Positions 16,193 to 25,648 of a DNA stretch of 30,862 nucleotides are shown in pieces; position 1 is the stretch's first letter, and the number at the start of each line of letters is the position of its first letter. The notes beneath the pieces were generated by a model. The model saw only the letters and a list, made by a program, of their open reading frames with translations, ran no database searches and was not told the DNA's origin. The DNA is taken from the NCBI GenBank assembly GCA_009731375.1, contig BJOX01000317.1, positions 287,338-318,199 of the forward strand, in the 5' to 3' direction. The position numbers and the translations under genes were made by a program. The DNA is from Paulinella micropora (Eukaryota; Cercozoa; Imbricatea; Euglyphida).

Positions 16193-16244
16193 AGGCTTCA
16201 TCGCACAGTACAGAGACGGAATAGAAAAGGAACTGCTGTCACAG
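16193..16244 (+). pseudogene. Exon-like cassette, copy d (3' half only)
   Basis: It retains the last 17 codons of copy c ([17 protein letters not shown]) with one synonymous change and one Pro-to-Ser change. The donor CAG|GTAGAT follows. The 5' half is replaced by GATA repeat, so no acceptor exists. Confidence 0.45.
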
Positions 16245-16261
16245 GTAGATAGGTAGGTAGG

Positions 16262-16333
<72 letters not shown>
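16245..16333. repeat. (GGTA)/(GATA)n tract between cassette copies d and e
   Basis: Tetranucleotide repeat that begins immediately at the donor-like GT of copy d. Confidence 0.97.
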
Positions 16334-16373
16334 GCAGTACAGAGACGGAATAGAAAAAGAACTGCTGCCACAG
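16334..16373 (+). pseudogene. Exon-like cassette, copy e (3' end only)
   Basis: It retains the last 13 codons of copy c ([13 protein letters not shown]), identical in protein, then CAG|GTAGAT. It is 5'-truncated against GATA repeat like copy d, but at a different point. Confidence 0.45.
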
Positions 16374-16394
16374 GTAGATAGGTAGGTAGATAGG

Positions 16395-16437
<43 letters not shown>

Positions 16438-16483
16438 GAAAGGAAACATACCACACATGTACTCTATCTATTACACACCTCTT

Positions 16484-16572
<89 letters not shown>

Positions 16573-16585
16573 ATATCTGTATCTT

Positions 16586-16660
<75 letters not shown>

Positions 16661-16698
16661 ATCCATCTATCTGTCTATCTGTCTATCTATCTACCTAC

Positions 16699-16738
<40 letters not shown>

Positions 16739-16739
16739 A

Positions 16740-16786
<47 letters not shown>

Positions 16787-16848
16787 GTTGGAGCTAGTTA
16801 TATGTTTTTTGTTTGTTTGTTGTTTGTCTTTGTTAGTTGGATCATCAC

Positions 16849-16919
<71 letters not shown>

Positions 16920-16946
16920 CTTCCTGGTTGGATTATCTGTTATTAT

Positions 16947-16947
<1 letters not shown>
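16374..16947. repeat. (GATA)n, (TATC)n, (GATA)n tracts with short spacers
   Basis: GATA to about 16436, then spacer GGAAAGGAAACATACCACAC. TATC follows at about 16483-16788, then a T/G-rich spacer (16789-16855) with TTTGTTTGTTTG, AAAG repeats, GATA at about 16865-16918, and the spacer CTTCCTGGTTGGATTATC. No gene is seen. Confidence 0.9.
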
Positions 16948-17017
<70 letters not shown>

Positions 17018-17097
17018 CGACGACGACGACGACGACGACAACAACAACAACAACAAAAACAACAACAACGACGACAACAACATCAAATACGACAACG

Positions 17098-17157
<60 letters not shown>

Positions 17158-17165
17158 ACAATAAC

Positions 17166-17215
<50 letters not shown>

Positions 17216-17225
17216 TAACAACAAT

Positions 17226-17316
<91 letters not shown>
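16948..17316. repeat. (CAA)n to (AAT)n tract
   Basis: CAA triplets with CGA patches to about 17160, then AAT, CAA and AAT again. The AAT part adjoins the 3' end of the minus-strand SINE copy and is that copy's tail. Confidence 0.95.
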
Positions 17317-17584
17317 GTGCTTCTCTGTCAATGGCTGATGCATTTCTGCACATGCGCCTCCATCGTCTCACCCGTGAGGGGAGTACGAAGAATTGACGAT
17401 AAGCTCTAATGACACCCCCGCAAGGGCAGTTCCAACACTTCCAGACGGGCCGGTATGTTCAATGAAAATACTGGTCCAGAAATAGACCGGTATGTTCAAT
17501 GAAAATACTGGTGGCACCGACGGGAATCGAACTGGCGACAGGGCCCAGATGGTAGAACTTGACCACTGGGCTATCACGGTGTCC
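17317..17584 (-). mobile_element. tRNA-like SINE, copy S1 (minus strand)
   Basis: Read on the minus strand it starts GGACACCGTGATAGCCCAG. It has an A-box-like TAGCCCAGTGG and a B-box-like GTTCGATTCC, then two tandem copies of a ~36-nt CCAGTATTTTCATTGAAC unit. The body has GTGTTGGAACTGCCCTTGCG and the 3' part ends GAGAAGCACT before (ATT)n. A/B-box spacing fits an RNA polymerase III internal promoter. The second ~36-nt unit carries variant bases. AAT repeat lies on both sides. Confidence 0.85.
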
Positions 17585-17655
<71 letters not shown>

Positions 17656-17734
17656 TATAATAATAATAATAATAATAATCATAATCATAATCATAATCAT
17701 AATCATAATAATAATAAGAATCATAATAATAATC

Positions 17735-17782
<48 letters not shown>

Positions 17783-17799
17783 GTAATAATAATAATAAC

Positions 17800-17838
<39 letters not shown>

Positions 17839-17967
17839 TATAATAATAATATAATTATAATAATAATAGTAATGAAAATATTAGTAATATTATTAGTAAT
17901 AATAATAGTAACAACAACAACAACAACAACAACAATAATAATAATAATAATAATAATGATAATAATG

Positions 17968-18013
<46 letters not shown>

Positions 18014-18021
18014 TAATAATG

Positions 18022-18064
<43 letters not shown>

Positions 18065-18129
18065 TAACAACAGCAACAACAACAACAACAACAAGAACAA
18101 CAGAAACAACAACAACAACAACAACAATG

Positions 18130-18171
<42 letters not shown>

Positions 18172-18225
18172 GTAATAATAATTATAATAATGATGATGAT
18201 AATAATGATAATAACAGTAATTAAT
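17585..18225. repeat. (AAT)n tract
   Basis: AAT triplets with ATAATC, CAA and GATAAT patches. It lies between the 5' ends of two oppositely oriented SINE copies. Confidence 0.97.
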
Positions 18226-18230
18226 TATTA

Positions 18231-18280
<50 letters not shown>

Positions 18281-18357
18281 ATTATGATTGTTGTTGTTGT
18301 TATTATTATTATTATTATCATTATTATCACCATTATCATTATCATTACTATTATTAC

Positions 18358-18418
<61 letters not shown>

Positions 18419-18428
18419 TTATTATTAA
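18226..18428. repeat. (ATT)n tract after a strand switch
   Basis: The sequence changes from AAT to ATT at AGTAATTAATTATTAT, so 17585-18225 and 18226-18428 can pair over much of their length. Confidence 0.97.
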
Positions 18429-18429
18429 G

Positions 18430-18669
18430 TGGCACCGCGATAGCCCAGTGGTTAAGGTCTACCATCTGGGACCTGTCGCCAGTTCGATTTCCGTCGGTGC
18501 CAGTATTTTCAAAGGATATTTTCTTTGAAAGTATTGGTCTGTCTGGAAGGCTTGGAGCTGCCTTGCGGGGGTGTCAGTAGAGCCTATCGTCAAATCTTCG
18601 TACTCCCCTCGCGGGTGAGACGATGGAGGCACATGTGCAGAAATGCATTCGCCATTGACTGAGAAGCAC
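18430..18669 (+). mobile_element. tRNA-like SINE, diverged copy S2
   Basis: It begins GGCACCGCGATAGCCCAG and has CGGTGCCA after the B box, so a perfect 7-bp acceptor-like pairing GGCACCG/CGGTGCC is visible. The ~36-nt unit is replaced by a variant with TTTTCAAAGGATATTTTC. The body (CCTTGCGGGGGTGTCA) and 3' end (GATGGAGGCACATGTGCAG, GAGAAGCAC) are clear, followed by (ATT)n. It is more diverged than S1, S3 and S5, so probably older. Confidence 0.85.
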
Positions 18670-18761
<92 letters not shown>

Positions 18762-18788
18762 TATTTCATTATTCTATCATCATCATCA

Positions 18789-18849
<61 letters not shown>

Positions 18850-18887
18850 GATTATTATTATTATTATGATTACTATTATTATTATTT
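18670..18887 (+). repeat. (ATT)n tract, tail of S2
   Basis: ATT triplets with TCATCATC and GATTATT patches, running directly into copy S3. Confidence 0.97.
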
Positions 18888-19118
18888 GGACACCGTGATA
18901 GCCCAGTGGTCAAGGTCTACCATCTGGGCCCTGTCGCCAGTTCGATTCCCGTCGGTGCCACCAGTTTTTTCATTGAACATACCGGTCCGTCTGGAAGTGT
19001 TGGAACTGCCCTTGCGGGGGTGTCATTAGAGCCTATCGTCAATTCTTCGTACTCCCCTCACGGGTGAGACGATGGAGGCGCATGTGCAGAATTGCATCAG
19101 CCATTGACAGAGAAGCAC

Positions 19119-19119
<1 letters not shown>
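18888..19119 (+). mobile_element. tRNA-like SINE, copy S3
   Basis: GGACACCGTGATAGCCCAG, then the B box GTTCGATTCC, and a single ~36-nt unit (CCAGTTTTTTCATTGAAC). The body and 3' end GAGAAGCACTATT match S1 and S5. The (ATT)n tail continues to the LINE 5' boundary. Confidence 0.88.

Positions 19120-19200
<81 letters not shown>
19120..19200 (+). repeat. (ATT)n tail of S3, abutting the LINE
   Basis: Pure ATT triplets ending at CTGGAGGGGTGCAC, taken here as the LINE 5' boundary. Confidence 0.95.
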
Positions 19201-19201
<1 letters not shown>

Positions 19202-19263
19202 TGGAGGGGTGCACAAGATGGCACTCCATGGGAAGAGGAGGTGGTTGGGCCTCTCCCCACGAA

Positions 19264-19290
19264 GGTGACCGCTTGGGGAGGGCGGTCACC
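19264..19290 (+). other. LINE leader hairpin 1
   Basis: GGTGACCGC (19264-19272) pairs perfectly with GCGGTCACC (19282-19290) around a 9-nt loop. It lies about 60 nt from the inferred LINE 5' end. Confidence 0.85.
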
Positions 19291-19313
19291 GGGATATGCG
19301 CAACTCTCAACTG

Positions 19314-19456
19314 GGCATTTACTCGGTAGGGGTTCGGCCAGGCAGGTTGTGGGGTTGTCTGTTGGATTGTTGGTTGGCTCGTTTTTCTTGGCTGTTGGTT
19401 TGGGTCTGGTTTCCTGGTTAGCCCATTTTCGCCGAATTTCCTGCCGAGTAAATGCC
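19314..19456 (+). other. LINE leader long-range stem
   Basis: GGCATTTACTCGGTAGG (19314-19330) is complementary to CCTGCCGAGTAAATGCC (19440-19456). Sixteen of 17 positions are Watson-Crick and the remaining one is G-U in RNA. The loop is about 109 nt. Confidence 0.8.
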
Positions 19457-19528
19457 TGGGGGCTTCCAGTTCCGGTTTGGTGATCTTGTTGAGGTGAGCA
19501 TTCGGAGGAAACAGTACCGAGATGGGTT

Positions 19529-19616
19529 GAAGATAGGATTCACATTGAGCCGAGATGGGGCTGAGTTGACCTGTTCCAACTCGGCTCCATTTCGGCTTCA
19601 TGTTAATCCTATCTTC
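19529..19616 (+). other. LINE leader 40-bp hairpin
   Basis: Left arm 19529-19568 (GAAGATAGGATT...GCTGAGTTG) and right arm 19577-19616 (CAACTCGGC...AATCCTATCTTC) pair over 40 positions with about six differences, some of them G-U in RNA. The loop is 8 nt. Weaker complementarity continues outward into GGAGGAAAC and GTCTCCTCC. Confidence 0.85.
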
Positions 19617-20192
19617 ATCCTATCTGGGTTTTGTCTCCTCCCTATCTTCGCTTCTTCGGGGTTGCCTAACTGGAACACATGATGAGCGCACGTTGGAGAG
19701 GGGCTTCAGTCGGTCCCAATGCCTTGCCAGTGCCTTGCTGCGTTGCCGTGCCTTGCCCCATGCATTCACACCCTCCACCGTTGCATTTCTAACTGAGCAG
19801 CTTCGGCTGGGATTACTATACTTGTCTGTAAGACCCTATAGGTACCGCTAGGTTCGCGCCTTCTATACCCACGTGGGGGAAGGAGTTTCAGCGGCACGCC
19901 GTCCGATCTGGCTCCACTCGGGGACACCCGTACCTCATGATGTGTATTGTTAGGAGCAGCTGAAAGTCCATAAGGCATGAGAGTAGAGGCGTTGGCGATG
20001 CGATGGAGAGTGTGTGTAGTGCGTGAGGCAGGTTCTGGCGACGCTGGGGGTGCTGGCGGGCGCCGAAGGGCACGAAGCGACGCGGCAGCGTCCAGTGACA
20101 CCGGCGGAAATGCGTGTAGTGTGTGTTGCAGATACCGCCGATGCTATTTGCATGGACGGGCGCTTTCCTCGGCGTAAAGAGGCGCGGCGGTG

Positions 20193-23100
20193 ATGGCCAG
20201 CGACATTGGCCGTCTACTACTCTCAATGGATTACAAATACGCGAAGCACGGAGCTACCACTGTGGCCCTTATGGGACAAGGTAGAATCGCCGAAGACCTG
20301 GACAATCCCCGTGGGAATGCCTCTTCGACGGGCTCTGGCCCGATGTCCCAGGATGGGAGGATGAGGGCTCGCGTATATGACGGAATTCCTGAACCACGTG
20401 GAGAGGCTATCTTAGCTGCGCCTCATCCTTCCTCCCCAAACCTGGCACACGGGTCGGCGCTTCAACATAAGGCGAGCGGCGCTATATGGCAGATGGCACC
20501 GCCGCCTCGACGGTACCGGCGGGTAGATCGGTACGACAAGGACGGGCGTAATCTGATTGTCTGGGGGCTCTCAGAACGCGCCAATCTACAGGAGATCGCC
20601 TCCAAAATGAGCGGTCTTGGTCTGGTGGTCCCGGTAATGGAGTGGCAAGGCCAGCGAATGTCTCGTCACCTGGAGCTGGTCTACGAGGACGATGACAGCA
20701 GGCAGACGGCGTTGCAGCAACTCAAACATCTCAAATTCTTCGGCAGAGGGGTCAATGTGGCCCTTGGGCGCAGGTTCAGGGACAGGGAACGTGTCCGAAG
20801 GCTTATTCGCATCCATCTGCGTGGGGAAGCGGCGGTCCGGAAGGAGGAAGCTGCGACGGGATATCGCGTCTTGCCTCTGCATGAAGAATGTGTCGATGAT
20901 GTGCAGGTGGTGTCTTCGGAATTGGCTGCCGATGCACCTAAGTGTGTGTCTGAGTGTGCTGATGTGCATGTGGTGCCCCTGCATTCGGCGGCCAGTGCAG
21001 TGGGGGACCAACCTGCGCAAGCACCTGCAGAGGGGGGCAGCACGAGGGCGGAAGCCAAGCGCGGCCGTCGGGTCCGGAAACGAGCCAAGAAGCACCGCTC
21101 CAAGCAGTTCGATACCGGCTTCAAGCTACTCGTCGCGAGTCACAACTGGCAGGGTAAAACGGGATACGACAACGTAGGCACGGCGGAATGGGCATCATTC
21201 TACAAGCACGAGGGCTGGCTAGTCATCGGGGCTCAGGAGCACCGCATGGGCAAGAAGCAACTTTCCAAATGCAGCCTGGATGGATTCCGGATTTTTGGAA
21301 AACCTGCGGAGGTCAGCGAGAAAAATCGCTGCAAGGGTGGGGTTCTATTCGCGGTGGCTAACTTCCTTGGTCCGTATTGCAACCTGGTGTCAGCCCCCGT
21401 CGACCACCGGCAGCAAGTGTGGCTGCGTATCGCCTCGGGTGTTACCGGCGCTCAGGATATCTATGTGGGCAACGGCTACTTTCCCCAGGAAACGCAGGAA
21501 GAAGAGTCGTCAGAGGCGTATGCGGCCTGGCAGGCAGCTATAGCTTTTTTTGGAGCCAAAGGTCTTGTGGTCACGGTGGCGGATGCCAACGCGAAGCTCG
21601 GGCCGGCATGCAGCCGAAAAGAGGAGGGCATCGTCGGTCAGCACGGGGAGGTCGATGATAAGGGAGCACCGGTACGTTCGGAGAACGGCAAGAGACTCGC
21701 GGCTGTCCTCGTCGCTACGGGCCTGCGAAATCTGAGCGGCTTCTCGTGCCCAGTGGAAGGGTCCTACTGGTGGTCCCGGCGTGAGCAGCGCGGCATGGGC
21801 ACAGGCAAGCACCTCCTCGATTACATCTGCGCGTCGCCTGGCTTGGCATCTGGAGCAAAGTTCGGAGTATGCGAAGATGATCTTGATACGGACCACAAGG
21901 CAGTATGGGCCGAACTGACGTGGAGCGGCCAGCGCCGGCCAAAGCGGGCTGCGAAACCTTACAGGTCCTTTCGTGTTGATAAGCTTATTGGTGCTGGTGT
22001 CTCGGGTAATGATCACGCTGCGAAGCAAGCGCTGGATTATCTACGCGACAAGTTCGATGACGTATTCCAGCATTGCCTACAGAAGCTTGGAGTGCATCAG
22101 CTGCCTGAGCTTGACCTATCGGGTGGTGCCGACAGCCAACGGGTGGTAGATGACGTCACCGAGCGAGTGGCGCAGTCCTTCCGAATGGCGGCGCACCGGG
22201 TCCTTGGCTCCAGATGTATACGACCCCGTTTCACCAACAATTGGTTCGACGGGGAGCTAAAGGAGCTCATTCAGCAGCGCCGGGAGGCCTACGCAGCATA
22301 CAGGAGGGATGAATCGAATGCGGAAGCCCGTCTGAATTGGCTACGGCTCCGCAAGCAAATTCGGAAGGCAACTCGGGCCAAGAAGTCCGCCTCCTTCAAG
22401 CAAGTGCAGGAAGAAGCGGTCAAATGTCAACGCGAGCAATCCTCAAAGCGCTTTTGGCTACTCGCGAAGCGGCTTGGCGGGGCACGCAGAACGAAGGTCT
22501 CCGCGCCGGTGCAAAGGGAGGATGGCTCACTGGCGTGTACGCTGCCGGAAAAGGTCGCTCGGTGGGAGGAATTTCGGAAAAATTCGGTGAAGCCACGGGA
22601 AAATCCGGCAAGTGCGGCTGTTGTGGTGGAGTGCTGTGCAGAAGCAGGCTCGCTGGAGTGGGAGGAAGCCGAAGCTAAGCGGCAGTTCCACTGGAACGAT
22701 CGCTTCAGAGATGAGGTGGCCCGGGCTATGAAGGAGCACGAAGTAGGTGAAGACACTTGCGAAGAGCTGGACAAGCCGTTCACGCAAGAGGAGGTCCTTG
22801 CAAGGCAACGTGCCCTGAATAACCACAAAGCTTGTGGCGAGGACAAAGTGAAGAACGAGATGCTCAAGTATGGCGGCGCCTACATCAATGGCTACTTAAC
22901 GCAGTACTTCAACTGGATTCGAGAAGCCGAGAGGACTCCAAAAGCTTGGGGCAAGGGAATCATCGTCAATATCCCCAAGGGTGGGGATCCTACGGATCCT
23001 GACAACTGGAGGGATATCTCGATTATTAGTTGCCTTGGTAAGCTGTATCTGTCCTTATTAGCTACTCGTCTAACGCTCTTCGTGGATGGCCCGGATAAGC

Positions 23101-25292
23101 TACGTCCAGAGCAGGGAGGCTTCCGCCCGGGGCGTCGCACTACGGATCAGGTCTTTACCCTTTGGCAGAGGTTGAAGGGGCGTCAGCAGCAGAAGCGGGA
23201 GTCGTATGTCCTGTTCGTCGATCTACGCAAGGCTTTCCCGTCTGTTTGGAGAGATGGCCTATTTGAGAGGCTCTGGAAGCTGGGTGTAAGGGGCAAGTTC
23301 TGGCGCACGCTACGCAGGTGCTACGAGCAGACTTCGTCGCAAGTGCTAGTTGATGGAGCACTCACCCCCGAAGTACTGGAGGGTGTAGGCGTCCAACAGG
23401 GGTCCCCTCTCTCTCCCACACTCTTCAACGTCTTTATGGATGAGCTGTGTGATCGGCTGGCGAGTGCCCTCAAGATCACGGATGTGAAGCGGCTGAACGA
23501 CATCAAGGCACTTCTATACGCGGACGACGTGGCCCTCATCGCTCACAGTCGCACCGAGCTCCAGAAGATGGTCAATGTTGTGGCCAAGTTCGCGGAAGAT
23601 TACCGGCTGGAAGTCAACTTGAAGCCCGGCAAGACGGAAATCATGCCCATTTACACGTCGAGCAAGGCGAAACGACCAAGTATCAGGGAGCGAGGTGAGC
23701 CCGTGGTGTGGTTTCGCGGCCAGAAGCTTTGTGTCACCAGTCAGTACAAGTACCTGGGAGTGGTTATCACCGACGACCTGAAGTGGAAGGAGCAGGCCCT
23801 GCGGGCTACGCGTGTCACTGAAGTCGCCACCGCAGGTTGGTACTCTTTGTGGTGTGCAGGTGAGATACAAGCTAGGTATCGTCTCATGTGCTGGAATCAA
23901 CTTGTGGGGGCCAAGCTGAAGTACGCCTTCGATGTCTGGCGTGCCCCCGTATCGCAGCTCACCAAGCTGGAGGCAGCAATGCTGCGCCCCATGAGGATGA
24001 TTCTCGGCATCAGCCCTAAGACAAGCAAGTGGATTACACTCTTTCTGGCGCGCTCTTTGAGTGCGGAGCGTTTGCGGCGGGCGGCGCAACTGAAGTTCTA
24101 TGGACGGCTGCGTGTTCTACCGGAGAAGCGATTTCCTGTCATCGCATCTCAAGTCAAATCCGACTGGACTGCGGAGGCCGAAGGCGCTATCAGGGACTCA
24201 ATGGATCTACAACAAGGGCTTCAGGAGCTCCTAAATAGCTCAGAGAAGGACCTCGAGGGTTGGAGTTCGACTGTGGACAAGTGGGCCCTTCAGCAGGACG
24301 TCAAGATGGTGCAGCAACTGATGTGGGACAAGCGAGAGGCAGGCAGCGATCTTACTGATGGCCTGCGAGTCATCCTAAGACAAGTCTTTGGAACTAAGGA
24401 GTTCCCAAGATGGGTAGCCCTTGATGATGCGCATTATAATCTGCTTCGGAGAAGGTTGCTCAGCTGCAACAACCGCCTTCGGTTGTACCGCAGCAAGTTG
24501 GTCAGTGGCATGTCCCCTCGCTGCTTCTGTTGTCATGATGATGTCAATGAGTCCCTTGCGCACTTCTTATGGGATTGCCCCATGCATGAGGGGAGACGTA
24601 AGCAGCTGTTGCTGAGTATGCAGAGGCTCGGTGGCATGGCTGTGGGGGGTGCTGAGGGGGATGGAGGGAGTGAGGAGGGTGGTGAGGTCGTAGGCGGTGA
24701 GGTTGTGGTGGAGGATGTGTTGCTTGGGCGGGAGCGGGAGGGCTCTGTGCGGCAGGGTTGGGATGATATGTCGCCTGTGGATCAATCACGATTGTTTTGT
24801 AAGCTTTTTCAGGGGAAGTCGCGCTTCCGCAGTAACTTTAGGCTTGCTGCGTTGTTAGGGGTTACAGCGTTGCGTCCCCCTCCAAAGTTGGATGTGTTGT
24901 TTGGATCATATGTGTCTGAGTGTTGGTCTGCTAGGGAGGGTAAAAGGGAGGAGCTTGGGGTGGAGGATGGGGGCGAGGAGGTGATTGACCTCACTGAGGT
25001 TCCATCAGCTTCTGTCCCACCCTCTCCCCCAAGTGACGTTGATGTTGCGCGGCGCGGCCGTCCGCGCAGTGTGGACGTCCTGGCTAGAGAGAGGGGTTCG
25101 GGAGCGCAGCGTAGTGTCTCCGAGTTCTTCTCTTCAGCTAACACCCTCGCATCTAGCTCTTCATATCTTCACAGCCCCCATCTGCCCCTGCTGTTGCTGT
25201 TGCTGCTATGTCTGTTTGGTGTTCTGACAATGCGTTGGGATCGGCTGACCCCGGTGACCCAATGGAGGCACATGTCCAGGATCTGGATCTGA
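20193..25292 (+). CDS. LINE polyprotein: RRM-like region, APE endonuclease, reverse transcriptase, CCHC zinc knuckle (1,699 aa)
   Basis: The protein would nick target DNA and copy its own RNA at the nick. The start is the first ATG after the in-frame stop at 20175. Residues 119-210 (NLIVWGL to RLIRIHL) look RRM-like, and a basic linker follows. The APE/EEP endonuclease spans about 310-580, with N318, E349-H350, N427/Y429-P431, D464/N466, D543 and D567-H568 in family order. The reverse transcriptase spans about 863-1230, with QGGFRPG (974-980), VDLRKAF (1009-1015), QQGSPLSP (1068-1075), YADD (1109-1112) and YLG (1187-1189). The zinc knuckle is C1444-x2-C1447-x9-H1457-x4-C1462. The Gly/Glu/Val-rich C-terminus carries VIDLTE (1597-1602), which matches a SUMO-interacting motif, and a hydrophobic run at about 1664-1680. 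All catalytic residues I can identify are present. No RNase H or RLE motif is seen. Its last codons overlap the 3' tail shared with the SINE. Confidence 0.93.
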   Translation: MASDIGRLLLSMDYKYAKHGATTVALMGQGRIAEDLDNPRGNASSTGSGPMSQDGRMRARVYDGIPEPRGEAILAAPHPSSPNLAHGSALQHKASGAIWQMAPPPRRYRRVDRYDKDGRNLIVWGLSERANLQEIASKMSGLGLVVPVMEWQGQRMSRHLELVYEDDDSRQTALQQLKHLKFFGRGVNVALGRRFRDRERVRRLIRIHLRGEAAVRKEEAATGYRVLPLHEECVDDVQVVSSELAADAPKCVSECADVHVVPLHSAASAVGDQPAQAPAEGGSTRAEAKRGRRVRKRAKKHRSKQFDTGFKLLVASHNWQGKTGYDNVGTAEWASFYKHEGWLVIGAQEHRMGKKQLSKCSLDGFRIFGKPAEVSEKNRCKGGVLFAVANFLGPYCNLVSAPVDHRQQVWLRIASGVTGAQDIYVGNGYFPQETQEEESSEAYAAWQAAIAFFGAKGLVVTVADANAKLGPACSRKEEGIVGQHGEVDDKGAPVRSENGKRLAAVLVATGLRNLSGFSCPVEGSYWWSRREQRGMGTGKHLLDYICASPGLASGAKFGVCEDDLDTDHKAVWAELTWSGQRRPKRAAKPYRSFRVDKLIGAGVSGNDHAAKQALDYLRDKFDDVFQHCLQKLGVHQLPELDLSGGADSQRVVDDVTERVAQSFRMAAHRVLGSRCIRPRFTNNWFDGELKELIQQRREAYAAYRRDESNAEARLNWLRLRKQIRKATRAKKSASFKQVQEEAVKCQREQSSKRFWLLAKRLGGARRTKVSAPVQREDGSLACTLPEKVARWEEFRKNSVKPRENPASAAVVVECCAEAGSLEWEEAEAKRQFHWNDRFRDEVARAMKEHEVGEDTCEELDKPFTQEEVLARQRALNNHKACGEDKVKNEMLKYGGAYINGYLTQYFNWIREAERTPKAWGKGIIVNIPKGGDPTDPDNWRDISIISCLGKLYLSLLATRLTLFVDGPDKLRPEQGGFRPGRRTTDQVFTLWQRLKGRQQQKRESYVLFVDLRKAFPSVWRDGLFERLWKLGVRGKFWRTLRRCYEQTSSQVLVDGALTPEVLEGVGVQQGSPLSPTLFNVFMDELCDRLASALKITDVKRLNDIKALLYADDVALIAHSRTELQKMVNVVAKFAEDYRLEVNLKPGKTEIMPIYTSSKAKRPSIRERGEPVVWFRGQKLCVTSQYKYLGVVITDDLKWKEQALRATRVTEVATAGWYSLWCAGEIQARYRLMCWNQLVGAKLKYAFDVWRAPVSQLTKLEAAMLRPMRMILGISPKTSKWITLFLARSLSAERLRRAAQLKFYGRLRVLPEKRFPVIASQVKSDWTAEAEGAIRDSMDLQQGLQELLNSSEKDLEGWSSTVDKWALQQDVKMVQQLMWDKREAGSDLTDGLRVILRQVFGTKEFPRWVALDDAHYNLLRRRLLSCNNRLRLYRSKLVSGMSPRCFCCHDDVNESLAHFLWDCPMHEGRRKQLLLSMQRLGGMAVGGAEGDGGSEEGGEVVGGEVVVEDVLLGREREGSVRQGWDDMSPVDQSRLFCKLFQGKSRFRSNFRLAALLGVTALRPPPKLDVLFGSYVSECWSAREGKREELGVEDGGEEVIDLTEVPSASVPPSPPSDVDVARRGRPRSVDVLARERGSGAQRSVSEFFSSANTLASSSSYLHSPHLPLLLLLLLCLFGVLTMRWDRLTPVTQWRHMSRIWI

Positions 25293-25312
25293 TGCTATAG
25301 TCTGAGGAAGCC
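25251..25312 (+). promoter_or_regulatory. LINE 3' terminal region shared with the SINE
   Basis: 25251-25279 matches SINE S5 27122-27150 at about 23 of 29 positions, including ATGGAGGC.CATGT.CAG. Both then end in GAAGC-type sequence followed by TATTATT. In LINE/SINE partnerships of the stringent type, such shared 3' ends are what the LINE RT recognises. Here part of the shared segment is coding, since the stop is at 25290-25292. Confidence 0.7.
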
Positions 25313-25382
25313 TATTATTATTATTCTTATTATTATTATTATTATTATTAATTATTATTATTAATTATTATTATTATTATTA

Positions 25383-25440
<58 letters not shown>

Positions 25441-25570
25441 TACTACTACTACTACTACTACTATTATTATTATTATTATTATTATTACTATTATTATTAC
25501 TATTATTATTACTATTATTATTACTATTATTATTACTATTATTATTACTATTATTATTATTATTGTTATG

Positions 25571-25648
<78 letters not shown>
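25313..25648 (+). repeat. (ATT)n tail/tract downstream of the LINE
   Basis: ATT triplets with (ACT)n at about 25440-25462, TTATTACTA units at about 25490-25555, and a GTTATGATT break near 25565. Confidence 0.97.

Larger units (their letters stand above)
19201..25312 (+). mobile_element. Apparently full-length non-LTR retrotransposon (LINE), APE-type
   Basis: About 6.1 kb of complex, GC-richer sequence sits between two (ATT)n tracts. It has a structured ~990-nt leader, one 1,699-codon ORF and a very short 3' UTR (about 20 nt) ending GAGGAAGCC before (ATT)n. There are no LTRs. The ORF has no frameshift or stop, so the copy looks recently inserted or under selection. APE-type endonuclease plus RT plus CCHC excludes RLE-only clades such as R2. 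No RNase H motif was recognised. The 5' boundary is inferred from the end of the ATT tract. The clade cannot be fixed without a tree. Confidence 0.88.

Noticed and set aside
18430-18503. A functional tRNA gene at the SINE heads
   Set aside because: A and B boxes and an acceptor-like pairing are visible, but about three extra nucleotides precede the A box, the T stem does not pair well, and the sequence continues into a conserved SINE body.
19977-20177. 66-codon frame in the LINE leader as an ORF1
   Set aside because: Composition is Arg/Ala/Gly-rich with no nucleic-acid-binding or coiled-coil pattern. It could act as a uORF, but there is no support for a protein product.
20586-24089. Antisense and alternative-frame open frames of 60-190 codons inside the LINE
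   Set aside because: They are shadows of the GC-rich 1,699-codon frame, lack domains, and overlap regions with clear catalytic motifs in the main frame.
24522-24620. Restriction-like endonuclease (RLE) at the LINE C-terminus
   Set aside because: The CCHC motif is present, but the downstream PD...D signature of RLE elements is not seen, and a complete APE endonuclease is already present at the N-terminus.
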